64,000 nt of DNA from Pseudonocardia sp. TRM90224 (GTDB lineage: Bacteria > Actinomycetota > Actinomycetes > Mycobacteriales > Pseudonocardiaceae), in assembly GCF_021245725.1 (NCBI RefSeq), contig NZ_JAJGSX010000003.1, forward strand, positions 124,001 to 188,000. Direction: 5' to 3'. The translations under genes and the position numbers were made by a program. Numbering within the stretch: position 1 is the first letter of the stretch; each line of letters starts with the position of its first letter. Under the pieces are notes generated by a model. It saw only the letters and a list, made by a program, of their open reading frames with translations. It was not told where the DNA came from and ran no database searches. This document shows positions 1 through 7,672 of the stretch, in pieces.

Positions 1-363
1 GTCACCCTCAACCCCGACGGCAGCCCGCAGGTCAGCGCCGTCTGGGTCGATGTCGAGGGCGACCAGCTCCTGATGGGTCACTTCGCCGAGTACAAGAAGA
101 TCAAGAATCTGCGGCGCGACCCGCGGATCGTCCTCTCGTTCGCCGGCCCCGAACCGCTGCCGAACGGGATGCACCCGAACCTCGTCGTGCACGGCAAGGC
201 CGAGGTGACCGAGGGCGGCGCCGCGGAGCTGATCACCAAGCTCGCGAAGGTGTACGTCGGGCCCGACTTCGACTTCCCGCTCCCGCCCGGCCCGCCGCCC
301 GGGTACGTCGTCCGGATCACGGTGGACCGGGTGGGCGGGGTCGGCCCCTGGATCAGCGGCTGA
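1..363 (+). CDS. PPOX-class F420-dependent oxidoreductase (3' part)
   Basis: Partial gene: the open frame runs from base 1 to a TGA at 361-363, so the N-terminus lies outside the window (120 residues visible). The visible part reads as a split-barrel flavin/F420-binding protein: 'DGSPQVSAVWVDVEGDQLL', then 'KIKNLRRDPRIVLS', the usual strand order of the pyridoxamine-phosphate-oxidase-like (PPOX, TIGR03618-type) family that uses F420 or FMN to reduce small substrates in the cytosol. The substrate cannot be predicted. It converges on the MFS transporter and the two stop codons overlap by 11 bases. Family call is solid; cofactor choice is family knowledge. Confidence 0.8.
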   Translation, partial: VTLNPDGSPQVSAVWVDVEGDQLLMGHFAEYKKIKNLRRDPRIVLSFAGPEPLPNGMHPNLVVHGKAEVTEGGAAELITKLAKVYVGPDFDFPLPPGPPPGYVVRITVDRVGGVGPWISG

Positions 364-1540
364 GCCGCTCGACGCTCGCCCAGCGCACCAGCGGCGGCGT
401 GGCCAGGCCCGCCGCCGCCAGCAGCACCCCGACGCCGATCCAGCCCAGCTGACCCCCTCCGATGAGGAGACCGGTCAGGATCGCCGGCGCTGCGCTCTCC
501 CCGAGACCGACCCCGATTCCCCAAACACCCTGGTACTGGCCGTGCGCGTGCGGCGCGGCGAGAGTGAACGAGAGGCTGAACGACGCCGCGGCCTGGAGCA
601 GCTCGCCGAAGGAGTGCACCAGCACCGCCGCAGCGAGCAGCAACACGGTCGGCACCGGCGGCAGGCCGGCCGTGAGCGCGAACAGCACGACAGCGGCGAC
701 GAAGACCCAGCCCGACCTGCGCGCGGCCCGTGCGGCCGACGCCGGCTCGTCCAGCCCGCGCCCGACCCGGACCTGGAAGAGCACGCACATCACCGTGTTG
801 ACCAGGAAGACCGGCGCAACCGCCCACATCGGGGCGTTGGTCGCGGTGGCCACCCACAGCGGGAGCGCGATCGTGAGCACGCCGTACTGCACGGTCATGA
901 CGCCGTTCACCGCGGTGACGGCGAGGTAGCGACCGTCGCGGACAGCCGCCCACCTGCGTACCGGGCGAGGAACAGCGCCTGCGGTCAGCACGTCCGGCAG
1001 CGGACGGTAGAGCACAGCGGCAACGAGGAACGTGAGCACGTCGAGCCCGATCATGGCGAGGTAGACGGGCCGGGAGTCGATGGCCAGCACGACGCCTGCG
1101 AGCACCGTTCCGACGGAGATCCCGAGGTTGGCCGCGGCGCGCAGCATGCCGCGGGCCCGGGCCGCGCCCGCCGTGCCGAACAACCCGGCGAGCAACGCTC
1201 CCCTGGCCGCGTTGCTCCCGGCGAGCCCGATCGCCGCGAGGGTGGCGACCGGCACGAACGCCTGCACCGAGCCCACGACGGCATAGCCGGCGGTGGCCAC
1301 GGCTTCGAGCCCGAGCATGGCGATCGCGACCCGCCGCGGCTCGGTGACGTCGGCCCACGCCCCGATCGGCACGCCGACCAGCACCCCCACAACACCGGCG
1401 ACCGTCAGGCCCACCCCGACCTCGATCGGCGAGAGACCGGCCGAGGTCACCAGGAACAGGACGCCCGAGGTCAGCCACAGCCCGTTCCCCATCGAGCTGA
1501 TGCCCGTCGCGACGACCAGCAGGCGAAGTGCACCGGACAT
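353..1540 (-). CDS. MFS transporter
   Basis: A 395-residue membrane protein with about 12 hydrophobic segments, the usual length for a major facilitator. The N-terminal half carries the loop 2-3 type motif 'GVPIGAWADVTEPRRVAIA' expected between TM2 and TM3. The set of helices and the Gly/Ala-rich character suggest a drug or metabolite exporter of the DHA type, but no substrate can be read. ATG start just after the divergent promoter region it shares with the CGNR regulator gene, which probably controls it. Its 3' end overlaps the convergent oxidoreductase gene by 11 bases. Confidence 0.8.
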   Translation of the reverse strand: MSGALRLLVVATGISSMGNGLWLTSGVLFLVTSAGLSPIEVGVGLTVAGVVGVLVGVPIGAWADVTEPRRVAIAMLGLEAVATAGYAVVGSVQAFVPVATLAAIGLAGSNAARGALLAGLFGTAGAARARGMLRAAANLGISVGTVLAGVVLAIDSRPVYLAMIGLDVLTFLVAAVLYRPLPDVLTAGAVPRPVRRWAAVRDGRYLAVTAVNGVMTVQYGVLTIALPLWVATATNAPMWAVAPVFLVNTVMCVLFQVRVGRGLDEPASAARAARRSGWVFVAAVVLFALTAGLPPVPTVLLLAAAVLVHSFGELLQAAASFSLSFTLAAPHAHGQYQGVWGIGVGLGESAAPAILTGLLIGGGQLGWIGVGVLLAAAGLATPPLVRWASVERLSR

Positions 1541-1557
1541 CCCGTCCTCCAGTAACT

Positions 1558-1576
1558 GTCATTTGGCACTAATGAC
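1558..1576. promoter_or_regulatory. palindrome between MFS transporter and CGNR regulator
   Basis: Inverted repeat GTCATT-(7)-AATGAC (arms 1558-1563 and 1571-1576) in the 75-base divergent intergenic region. It lies about 18 bases before the MFS start codon. It is a candidate operator for the adjacent zinc-finger regulator. The link to that protein is inferred from position only. Confidence 0.45.
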
Positions 1577-1603
1577 TATTACAACAGGCTAGGTCGAAGC
1601 CGG

Positions 1604-1609
1604 TAAGCT
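1604..1609 (+). promoter_or_regulatory. -10 box for leaderless CGNR gene
   Basis: TAAGCT fits TANNNT and ends 6 bases before the GTG start at 1616. A transcript would therefore begin at or next to the start codon, a common actinobacterial leaderless arrangement. There is no ribosome binding site in the gap. Confidence 0.5.
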
Positions 1610-1615
1610 GCACAA

Positions 1616-2149
1616 GTGGACTTCGAGGCTTACGCCACGGGCGTCGTCGAGCTGGTGAACCGCCCGCTCGACTCCGTCGACGCCATCAAGGAGCTGCTTA
1701 GCGACCGCGGCTGGTCACAACGCCGCGTGGAGCCGGACGACGTCGAGGTGCTCCAGGGCGTGCGCGCCCGGCTCGCCGAGGTCGTCGAGAATTCGGTCAA
1801 CAATGACGAGAAAGCGGTCGTGGCCAACCTGAACTCGCTGCTCACGGCTCACCCGATCCGCCCGCAGATCTCCGGCCACGACGCGCGCAGCTGGCACCTG
1901 CACGTCGCCGACGACGGCGCTTCGGCAGTGGAAGTGCTGGTCAGCGAGGCGCTGTTCGGGTTGGCGCTGGTCGTCACGGAGGTCGGGGCGACCAGGCTGG
2001 GACGGTGCTCCGCGCCGGGCTGCGGGCGCGCGTACCTGGACACGTCCCACAACCGGTCGCGCCGCTACTGCAGCGGGCGGTGCGCGACCAGGGTCAACGT
2101 CGCCGCCCACCGCAAGCGCCTGAAGTCCACGAACCGGGCGAACGGGTAG
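1616..2149 (+). CDS. CGNR zinc-finger / ABATE-domain regulator
   Basis: 177 residues. The N-terminal two thirds match the ABATE (putative stress-induced regulator) domain layout: a helix pair beginning 'MDFEAYATGVVELVN', then 'ARLAEVVE' and 'LNSLLTAHP'. The C-terminal part is a CGNR zinc finger: 'CSAPGCGRAYLDTSHNRSRR' followed by 'YCSGRCATRVNVAAHRKR', with Cys-x4-Cys and Cys-x3-Cys ligands and a basic helix likely to bind DNA. It starts with GTG at 1616 after a TAAGCT box and has no Shine-Dalgarno, so it is probably leaderless. Its divergent neighbour is an MFS transporter, a likely target. Confidence 0.85.
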   Translation: MDFEAYATGVVELVNRPLDSVDAIKELLSDRGWSQRRVEPDDVEVLQGVRARLAEVVENSVNNDEKAVVANLNSLLTAHPIRPQISGHDARSWHLHVADDGASAVEVLVSEALFGLALVVTEVGATRLGRCSAPGCGRAYLDTSHNRSRRYCSGRCATRVNVAAHRKRLKSTNRANG

Positions 2150-2154
2150 CGCGC

Positions 2155-2733
2155 ATGCCCCAGCCGACGCTCCACACCGAACGCCTGCTCCTGGTCCCGC
2201 TGGCCGAGCAGCACATCGAGCTCGAGGTCGAACTCGACTCCGACCCGGAGGTGATGCGTTTCCTCACCGGCCGGGCCAGCACGAGAGCCGAGGTGCTCGC
2301 GTCGCATGCCCGACGGATGGCGCTGGGCCGGCAGGTCGACGGCCTCGGCTTCTGGATGGCGTTCGAGGCACCGAAAGGCGACCCGGCCGGAGACGAGTTC
2401 GTCGGGCTCATGATGCTGCCGCCGGCGCACGGGCCCGACCAGCCGGACGACCCGACGGTCTCCGACCTCGGCTACCGGCTCCTGCGGCGCCACTGGCGCA
2501 AGGGCCTGGCCGGTGAGGCGTCCCGGGCGCTGCTGCGGCACGCCTTCGACACCGTCGGGCAGAGCCGGGTGATCGCGCAGACCATGGCGGTGAACACCGC
2601 CTCCCGCGCGCTCATGACGTCGGTCGGCATGCGGCACGTGCGCACGTACTACCCGCAGTGGGACGACCCGCTGCCGGGCTCGGAACAGGGTGAGGTGGAG
2701 TACGAGATCACCCGCGCGATGTGGCGGAGCTAG
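2155..2733 (+). CDS. GNAT-family N-acetyltransferase (RimJ/RimL type)
   Basis: 192 residues. It begins 'TLHTERLLLVPL', the hallmark start of the Acetyltransf_3 (RimJ/RimL-like) branch, which moves acetyl from acetyl-CoA to amines or protein N-termini. Later 'LGYRLLRRHWRKGLAGEASR' is the acetyl-CoA pyrophosphate-binding region, and 'VNTASRALMTSVGMRHV' the usual C-terminal signature. ATG at 2155 is 5 bases after the CGNR stop, so the two genes are probably cotranscribed. An upstream in-frame extension to 2005 exists but overlaps the CGNR gene and lacks the family start. The substrate is unknown. Confidence 0.85.
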   Translation: MPQPTLHTERLLLVPLAEQHIELEVELDSDPEVMRFLTGRASTRAEVLASHARRMALGRQVDGLGFWMAFEAPKGDPAGDEFVGLMMLPPAHGPDQPDDPTVSDLGYRLLRRHWRKGLAGEASRALLRHAFDTVGQSRVIAQTMAVNTASRALMTSVGMRHVRTYYPQWDDPLPGSEQGEVEYEITRAMWRS

Positions 2734-3050
2734 GCCTCCTAGGGCCTGCTGGAGCGCGACGACGTCGAGCGAGTCGAGCACGGCCGCGGCGATCATCGAG
2801 AGCGGCTCGTCCGCCGACGTGGGTTGGACATCAAGCGGTTCACCGTGCAGAGCGGCTGGTCGACCGCCTCGGCCCAGCCGATCTCCGCGCGGTCGGCCTC
2901 GATCGCCCCGACCGGGCCCGTCCGCGGTGTCGGTAGCGTCAGTGGCCAGCAGCCGCAACGTAGGCCGTGGTAATGCACGTGCGCGGCTGAACCGCGTCGG
3001 GAAGAGTTCGGCCGGGGATCGTGCGTCCCCCGACGCGGAGGGTGGAAATC
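2734..3050. other. 317-base stretch without a confident gene
   Basis: No frame here looks like an intact gene. Two short minus-strand runs read like protein: one contains 'EADRAEIGWAEAVDQPL' and the other 'DEPLSMIAAAVLDSLDVVAL'. They lie in different frames, so this could be the remains of a broken minus-strand gene. I recognise no family. A short palindromic CCTAGG lies just after the acetyltransferase stop. Confidence 0.3.
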
Positions 3051-3845
3051 GTGGAGGAGAGCTTGCCGGGCGGCCGGACGACCGGCGCGGTGCGGGTCGC
3101 GGACACCATCCGCAAGCCGGCGCAGCCGTGGTCGGCGGCGGTGCGGGCAGTGCTCGGCCACCTGGAGGCGACCGGGTTCGAGGGGGCGCCCCGCGACCGG
3201 GGTCTCGACGAGCACGGTCGCTCGATCCTGACCTTCCTCCCGGGCCGGACCGTCGGCGAGGACCTGCCTTGGCCGGCGTGGGTCCACTCCGACGCCGCGT
3301 TGACGCAGGTCGGGCGGTGGTTGCGGCGGCTGCACGACGCCACGGCCGATTTCGTTCCGCCGGCCGACGCCGTCTGGCTCTCCGGACGACCGTGGCGGCC
3401 GGGGCTGGTCATCGGACATCAGGACGTCGCGCCCTACAACGCGGTGTTCGACGACGACGGCCTGATCGGGTTCGTCGACTGGGACACCGCGGCGCCCTCC
3501 AGCCGCGAGCTCGACCTCGCGTTCGCCGCGCTGATGTGGGTGCCGCTGCACATCCGCGAGGTTGTGGAGCCGCAGGGGTTCCGAGCGTTCGACGACCGGT
3601 CCCGGCGCTTGCACGTCCTGCTCGACGCCTACGGCTACGACGGCGACCGGGCCGGCTTCGGTGCGGCCGTCGCGGAGCGGTGCAGGATCAACGTCGCGGC
3701 GATCCGCCGGATGGCCGCGGGCGGTGAAGCGATCTACCAGGCCTTGTTGCAGCACGCGGACCAGCTGGAACGCGCCGCCGTCGAGATCGAGGAGCTGCCG
3801 GCGGGGTTCTGGGCCACGGAGATCAGCTCCGGCGGTGCCCCATGA
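3051..3845 (+). CDS. Aminoglycoside-phosphotransferase-family kinase
   Basis: 264 residues with the APH/choline-kinase fold signature. 'GLVIGHQDVAPYNAVFDDD' is the catalytic loop (H-x-D-x4-N), and 'GLIGFVDWDTAAPSSRELDL' is the metal-binding D-W-D motif. The N-lobe is short, beginning 'GAVRVADTIRKPAQPWSAAV' with 'RVADTIRKP' in the ATP-lid position. The family transfers phosphate from ATP or GTP to small hydroxylated substrates; which one is unknown. Start chosen at GTG 3051 because GGAGGG (3037-3042) lies 8 bases upstream; an in-frame GTG at 3021 lacks such a site. It converges on the next gene with a 23-base overlap. Confidence 0.8.
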   Translation: MEESLPGGRTTGAVRVADTIRKPAQPWSAAVRAVLGHLEATGFEGAPRDRGLDEHGRSILTFLPGRTVGEDLPWPAWVHSDAALTQVGRWLRRLHDATADFVPPADAVWLSGRPWRPGLVIGHQDVAPYNAVFDDDGLIGFVDWDTAAPSSRELDLAFAALMWVPLHIREVVEPQGFRAFDDRSRRLHVLLDAYGYDGDRAGFGAAVAERCRINVAAIRRMAAGGEAIYQALLQHADQLERAAVEIEELPAGFWATEISSGGAP

Positions 3846-4734
3846 GGTCGAGGGCGAAGGCCACGTACTGCTCGGCGATCTGCTCCGGGCTGTACGTGCC
3901 GTTCGCGCGCCACCACGTCGGCAGCGCCGTGCACATCGTGACGATCGCCCGCGCACGCTCGTGCGCCATGTCCGCGGTGAACCGGCCCGCCCGCACCGCG
4001 GCGTCGACCTCGTCGTAGACCATCTGCGACTGCTCGGTCCGCAGCGCGGCGATCTTCCGCTCGTTGACGGGATCGAAGCTGCGCTTCTCGGCCGCGCCGA
4101 CGAACCCGAGGTCGGCCCGGTGGGTGTGGAACAGTGCGAGGTGCTCGACCAGGAAGCTGAAGCGCTCGACGGGGTCCTTGCCCTCGCGCCTGGCGGCCTC
4201 CGCCCGACGCAGCAGGTCGTCCATCGTGTATTCGAGCAACCTCAGCAGCATGTGCTGCTTGCTCGTGTAGTAGTGGTAGATCCCCGACACCGACAGCCCC
4301 GCCCGCGTGGCGATCTCGCGGACGGTGGCGCCGTGGTACCCGATGTGGAGGAACTCCTCGAGTGCGGCGCGCAGCACCGGATCGAACTCGAGCGGCTCGT
4401 AGACCCGCCACGACGAGTCGGACGGCAGCGGCACCGCAGGCGGCTCGATCAGCCCGACCGGCCCGACCGGCCCGACCGGCGGGACGACGTCGTCGGGGTC
4501 CGGGATGACGGCGTCGAGGATGTCGGCGACACCGACGTCCATGGCGTCTGCGATCTGCTTGAGCCGTTGCACGCTGAGGCCGGTGCGGCCGTTCTCGATC
4601 TGGCTCAACGTCGCCGGGCTGACCCCGATCGAACGGGCCAGGCTGCGCAGGCTCGTGCCGCGGCTCGCGCGGACCGCACGGACCTGTGCTCCGACCACCT
4701 CGTCGGCCATCCGGCCGGCCCGTTCCGTCCTCAT
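3823..4734 (-). CDS. XRE-TetR fusion transcriptional regulator
   Basis: 303 residues with two DNA-binding domains. Near the N-terminus is an XRE/HTH_3 domain ('RGTSLRSLARSIGVSPATLS', then 'IENGRTGLSV'). A linker built from PVG repeats (nine-base DNA repeat at 4453-4479) leads to a TetR HTH ('TVREIATRAGLSVSGIYHYY') and a TetR-type ligand-binding C-terminus. It faces the cyclase/ligase/kinase operon across 162 bases. ATG 4734 is preferred because a palindrome carrying -10 boxes for both directions lies directly upstream. An in-frame GTG at 4770 with AGGTGAG before it would place that palindrome inside the gene and give 315 residues. A repressor of the divergent operon is the likely role. Confidence 0.8.
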   Translation of the reverse strand: MRTERAGRMADEVVGAQVRAVRASRGTSLRSLARSIGVSPATLSQIENGRTGLSVQRLKQIADAMDVGVADILDAVIPDPDDVVPPVGPVGPVGLIEPPAVPLPSDSSWRVYEPLEFDPVLRAALEEFLHIGYHGATVREIATRAGLSVSGIYHYYTSKQHMLLRLLEYTMDDLLRRAEAARREGKDPVERFSFLVEHLALFHTHRADLGFVGAAEKRSFDPVNERKIAALRTEQSQMVYDEVDAAVRAGRFTADMAHERARAIVTMCTALPTWWRANGTYSPEQIAEQYVAFALDLMGHRRS

Positions 4735-4750
4735 CGGAGCAGTTTCCACG

Positions 4751-4765
4751 CGTTTAGAATAAACG
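4751..4765. promoter_or_regulatory. operator-like palindrome over divergent -10 boxes
   Basis: CGTTTA-GAA-TAAACG is a perfect 6-bp inverted repeat. TAGAAT (4755-4760, plus) and TATTCT (4756-4761, minus) both fit TANNNT and lie inside it. A protein bound here would block both the regulator gene and the cyclase operon. No -35 boxes are clear. Confidence 0.5.
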
Positions 4766-4845
4766 AACACATCTCACCTAACCCATCCCCCAGGTGCCCT
4801 TGACGGTCAAAATTGTGCTCTGCATCATCCTCTAAACACGGACCG

Positions 4846-4867
4846 AGCGAGCGCTCCAACGCTCGCG
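4846..4867. promoter_or_regulatory. second inverted repeat upstream of cyclase operon
   Basis: AGCGAGCG-(6)-CGCTCGCG, 7 of 8 positions pairing, ends 29 bases before the cyclase start. The surrounding ACCGAGCG...CGCTCG resembles many TetR operators, so it may be the site for the TetR half of the fusion regulator. This is inference from shape and position. Confidence 0.4.
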
Positions 4868-4896
4868 CTCCTGTTCAGTATGTGGAGGAGACAAAG

Positions 4897-5865
4897 ATGT
4901 CAGATGCCCCCGCGATGCGTGAACTCCTTGGCACCGATGCCCCCACCAACTGGGGCAAGTGGGGTCCCGACGACGAGCTGGGCTGCCTGAACTACCTCGA
5001 CGCGGGCGAGGTGCTGCGCGGTGTGCAGCACATCAAGACGGGCCAGGTGTTCACCCTGCAGATCCAGATGGGCCGCACCGACGGCCCCGGCGACCCGCTC
5101 TGGCCAGGCCGCGAGGGCATCAAGCGCAAGAACGAGCTCGACGAGTCGACGTGGGACGGCGACGGCGGTCCGGCGTTCCCCGGCGGGTTGCACTACGCCG
5201 ACGACACCGCCCACATCTTCCTGCAGGGCTCCACGCAGTACGACGCATTGGGCCACGTCTGGTACGACGGCCAGCTCTGGAACGGCTACGACGCACGCAC
5301 CACCGTCGACGCGATGCAGAAGGCCTCGGTGCTGCCGATCGCGGAGAAGGGGGTGGTCGGGCGCGGGGTGCTGATCGACATGGCCCGCCACCGCGGCAAG
5401 GACTACCTCGACAAGGGCGAGACGTTCGACCACACCGACCTGGAGGCGGCGGCCGCCGCGCAGGGCGTGACGATCGAGCCGCACGACATCCTCGTCATCC
5501 GCACCGGCTGGATGAAGTACTGGTACGAGCTCAACGACAAGGAGAAGTTCTACGACGGGTTCAAGGAGCCCGGCCTGACCTACTCCCGCGAGCTCGTCGA
5601 ATGGTTCCAGCAGCGCGAGGTGCCCAACCTCGTCACCGACACGATCGCCAACGAGGTCACCTACGAGCCCGAGTCCGGCGTCGCGTTGCCGCTGCACTGC
5701 GCGCTCATGCGCAACCTCGGCGTGGCCCTCACCGAGATAGCCTGGCTCGACGACCTCGCCGACGCCTGCGCCGCCGACGGACGCTGGAGCTTCCTCTACG
5801 TCGCCGCGCCCCTGAAGGTCGTCAACGGGACCGGCGCCCCGGTCAACCCGATCGCCATCCGCTGA
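4897..5865 (+). CDS. Cyclase-family (kynurenine formamidase-like) hydrolase
   Basis: 322 residues. Matches the cyclase family (PF04199), metal-dependent hydrolases related to kynurenine formamidase and isatin hydrolase. The metal-binding region is visible in 'DDTAHIFLQGSTQYDALGH', equivalent to the family's H-x-G-T-H-x-D-x3-H block with Gln in place of the usual second His. 'KGVVGRGVLIDMARHRGKDY' and 'DILVIRTGWMKY' are other family blocks. Start at ATG 4897 with GGAGGAG at 4884-4890. First gene of a probable three-gene operon with an acyl-CoA ligase and a kinase-fold protein. It may open a ring or amide to release a carboxylate for the ligase; that is inference. Confidence 0.85.
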   Translation: MSDAPAMRELLGTDAPTNWGKWGPDDELGCLNYLDAGEVLRGVQHIKTGQVFTLQIQMGRTDGPGDPLWPGREGIKRKNELDESTWDGDGGPAFPGGLHYADDTAHIFLQGSTQYDALGHVWYDGQLWNGYDARTTVDAMQKASVLPIAEKGVVGRGVLIDMARHRGKDYLDKGETFDHTDLEAAAAAQGVTIEPHDILVIRTGWMKYWYELNDKEKFYDGFKEPGLTYSRELVEWFQQREVPNLVTDTIANEVTYEPESGVALPLHCALMRNLGVALTEIAWLDDLADACAADGRWSFLYVAAPLKVVNGTGAPVNPIAIR

Positions 5866-5874
5866 GGGGCCGCG

Positions 5875-7530
5875 ATGTCCGTCTACGACGACAAGGTGTG
5901 GCTGGCCCGGTACGACGCCGGCCAGCCCGAAACCATCACACGCGAATACGACTCCGCGCTGGACATGTTCAAGGCGACGGTCGCGCGGTCGGGTGCCGCG
6001 AACGCCATCAGGTACTTCGACCGCCGGATCAGCTTCACCGAGCTCGACGAGCTCTCCGACGCGTTCGCCGCCGGCATCACGGCCGAGGGCTTCCAGCCGG
6101 GCGAGCGGGTCGCGATCTTCGCGCAGAACGTGCCGCAGTTCGTCATCGCGCAGATCGGTGCCTGGAAGGCCGGCGGCATCGCGGTGTCGATCAACCCGAT
6201 GAACAAGGAACGGGAGCTCACCGAGCTGCTGCGGGACTCCGGCGCGACCGTGCTCGTGGCGCTGCAGTCGCTGCACCGCGATGTCGCGTCGAAGGTGCTG
6301 CCCGGCTCCTCGGTGCGCATTGTGATCACCACCTCGGAGCTGGACTTCCAGACGCGCAACGAGCGGGCCGTCTTCTCCGGGGTGGAGCGGATCGACTGCC
6401 CCGGCACGCTCGACCTGCTCGAACTGCTCGACGCGCACCGCGGCACGGCCCCACCGCAGATCCGGCTCGGCCCCGACGACGTGGCCTTCCTGACCTACAC
6501 CTCCGGCACCACCGGACCGCCCAAGGGCGCGATGACCACACACGGCAACGTGGTCTTCAACGCCCAGAGCTACCGCGACTGGATCGGGATCGGGCCGGAC
6601 GACGTGGTGCTGGGCATCGCCCCGCTCTTCCACATCACCGGTCTGGTCGGGCATATCGCGATCTCGCTGCTGGCCGGCGCACCGCTCGTGCTGATGTACC
6701 GGCTCGACCCGGCGCTCACGCTCGACACCATCGAGGCCGAACGTGCGACGTTCACCGTCGGCTCGATCACGGTGTTCATCGCGTTCATGAACGCCCCGAA
6801 CGCCGAGAAGACCAAGCTGGCGTCGCTCAGCAAGATCTACTCCGGCGGCGCGCCCATCCCGCCGAGCACCGTGAACGCGTTCCGCGACGTCTTCGGCCAC
6901 TACATCCACAACATCTACGGGCTGACCGAGACGACCTCCCCCTCGCACGCGGTCCCGCACAGCGTCGAGGCGCCGGTCGATCCCGCATCCGGGGCGCTGT
7001 CGGTCGGCGTGCCGATCTACAACACGATCGTGCGGATCATCGGTGAGGACGGCGATGAACTCCCCGCCGGCGAGGTCGGCGAGCTCGTCACCGCCGGGCC
7101 GCAGGTCGTGGCCGGCTACTGGAACAAGCCGGAGGAGACCGAGAAGGCGCTGCCCGGCGGGGTGCTGCACACCGGGGACGTCGGCTACATGGACGCCCAG
7201 GGCTGGTTCTACATCGTCGACCGCAAGAAGGACCAGATCAACGCGGGCGGGTACAAGATCTGGCCACGCGAGGTCGAGGACGTGCTCTACGAGCACCCGA
7301 CGGTTCGTGAAGCGGCCGTCGTCGGCGTCCCCGACGAGTACCGCGGGGAGACCGTGAAGGCGTTCGTCTCGCTCAAGGCCGGGGCCACGACCACCGCGGA
7401 GGAGATCATCGCGTTCACCAAGGAACGCATGGCCGCATACAAGTACCCGCGCCAGGTCGAGATCATCGACGAGATCCCGAAGACCGTCAGCGGCAAGGTG
7501 CTGCGACGGGAGCTGCGCACCCGCAGCTGA
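5875..7530 (+). CDS. Acyl-CoA synthetase (class I adenylate-forming enzyme)
   Basis: 551 residues with all the standard motifs: A3 'YTSGTTGPPKGAM', A5 'YGLTETT', A7 'TGDVGYMD', A8 'DRKKDQINAGGYKIWPREVE', and A10 'PKTVSGKVLRRE' carrying the catalytic Lys. The enzyme activates a carboxylic acid with ATP to an acyl-adenylate and passes it to CoA. 'YKIWPREVEDVL' is typical of long-chain or aromatic acid ligases, but the substrate is not readable. ATG is 9 bases after the cyclase stop, so the two are cotranscribed and probably act in sequence. Confidence 0.9.
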   Translation: MSVYDDKVWLARYDAGQPETITREYDSALDMFKATVARSGAANAIRYFDRRISFTELDELSDAFAAGITAEGFQPGERVAIFAQNVPQFVIAQIGAWKAGGIAVSINPMNKERELTELLRDSGATVLVALQSLHRDVASKVLPGSSVRIVITTSELDFQTRNERAVFSGVERIDCPGTLDLLELLDAHRGTAPPQIRLGPDDVAFLTYTSGTTGPPKGAMTTHGNVVFNAQSYRDWIGIGPDDVVLGIAPLFHITGLVGHIAISLLAGAPLVLMYRLDPALTLDTIEAERATFTVGSITVFIAFMNAPNAEKTKLASLSKIYSGGAPIPPSTVNAFRDVFGHYIHNIYGLTETTSPSHAVPHSVEAPVDPASGALSVGVPIYNTIVRIIGEDGDELPAGEVGELVTAGPQVVAGYWNKPEETEKALPGGVLHTGDVGYMDAQGWFYIVDRKKDQINAGGYKIWPREVEDVLYEHPTVREAAVVGVPDEYRGETVKAFVSLKAGATTTAEEIIAFTKERMAAYKYPRQVEIIDEIPKTVSGKVLRRELRTRS

Positions 7531-7568
7531 CCGGCACCCCCGAGCGACCCCGAACCGACCCCGAACCC

Positions 7569-7607
7569 CCGGCGCCGGGCCTGCGTCCTGTCGCGGCCCG
7601 GCGCCGG
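7569..7607 (+). terminator. 13-bp perfect stem-loop after ligase gene
   Basis: Arms 7569-7581 and 7595-7607 (CCGGCGCCGGGCC and its exact complement) with a 13-base loop, starting 38 bases after the ligase stop. There is no U-tract. It could be a terminator, a transcript-stabilising hairpin, or an attenuator before the kinase gene. Confidence 0.5.
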
Positions 7608-7639
7608 AGCCACCACGCATCCCCGTCAGGAAGTGTTCG

Positions 7640-7672
7640 ATGTCCACGACCGTCCACGTCGCGGCCGACTGA
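7640..7672 (+). CDS. possible 10-codon peptide coupled to kinase gene
   Basis: ATG at 7640 with AGGAAG upstream opens a short frame, MSTTVHVAAD, whose TGA (7670-7672) overlaps the ATG of the kinase gene at 7672. The arrangement is that of translational coupling. It may be chance, or the leftover start of a lost gene. No function is proposed. Confidence 0.25.
   Translation: MSTTVHVAAD

Noticed and set aside
3021..3050. GTG 3021 as start of the first APH-like kinase
   Set aside because: No ribosome binding site, while GTG 3051 has GGAGGG 8 bases upstream.
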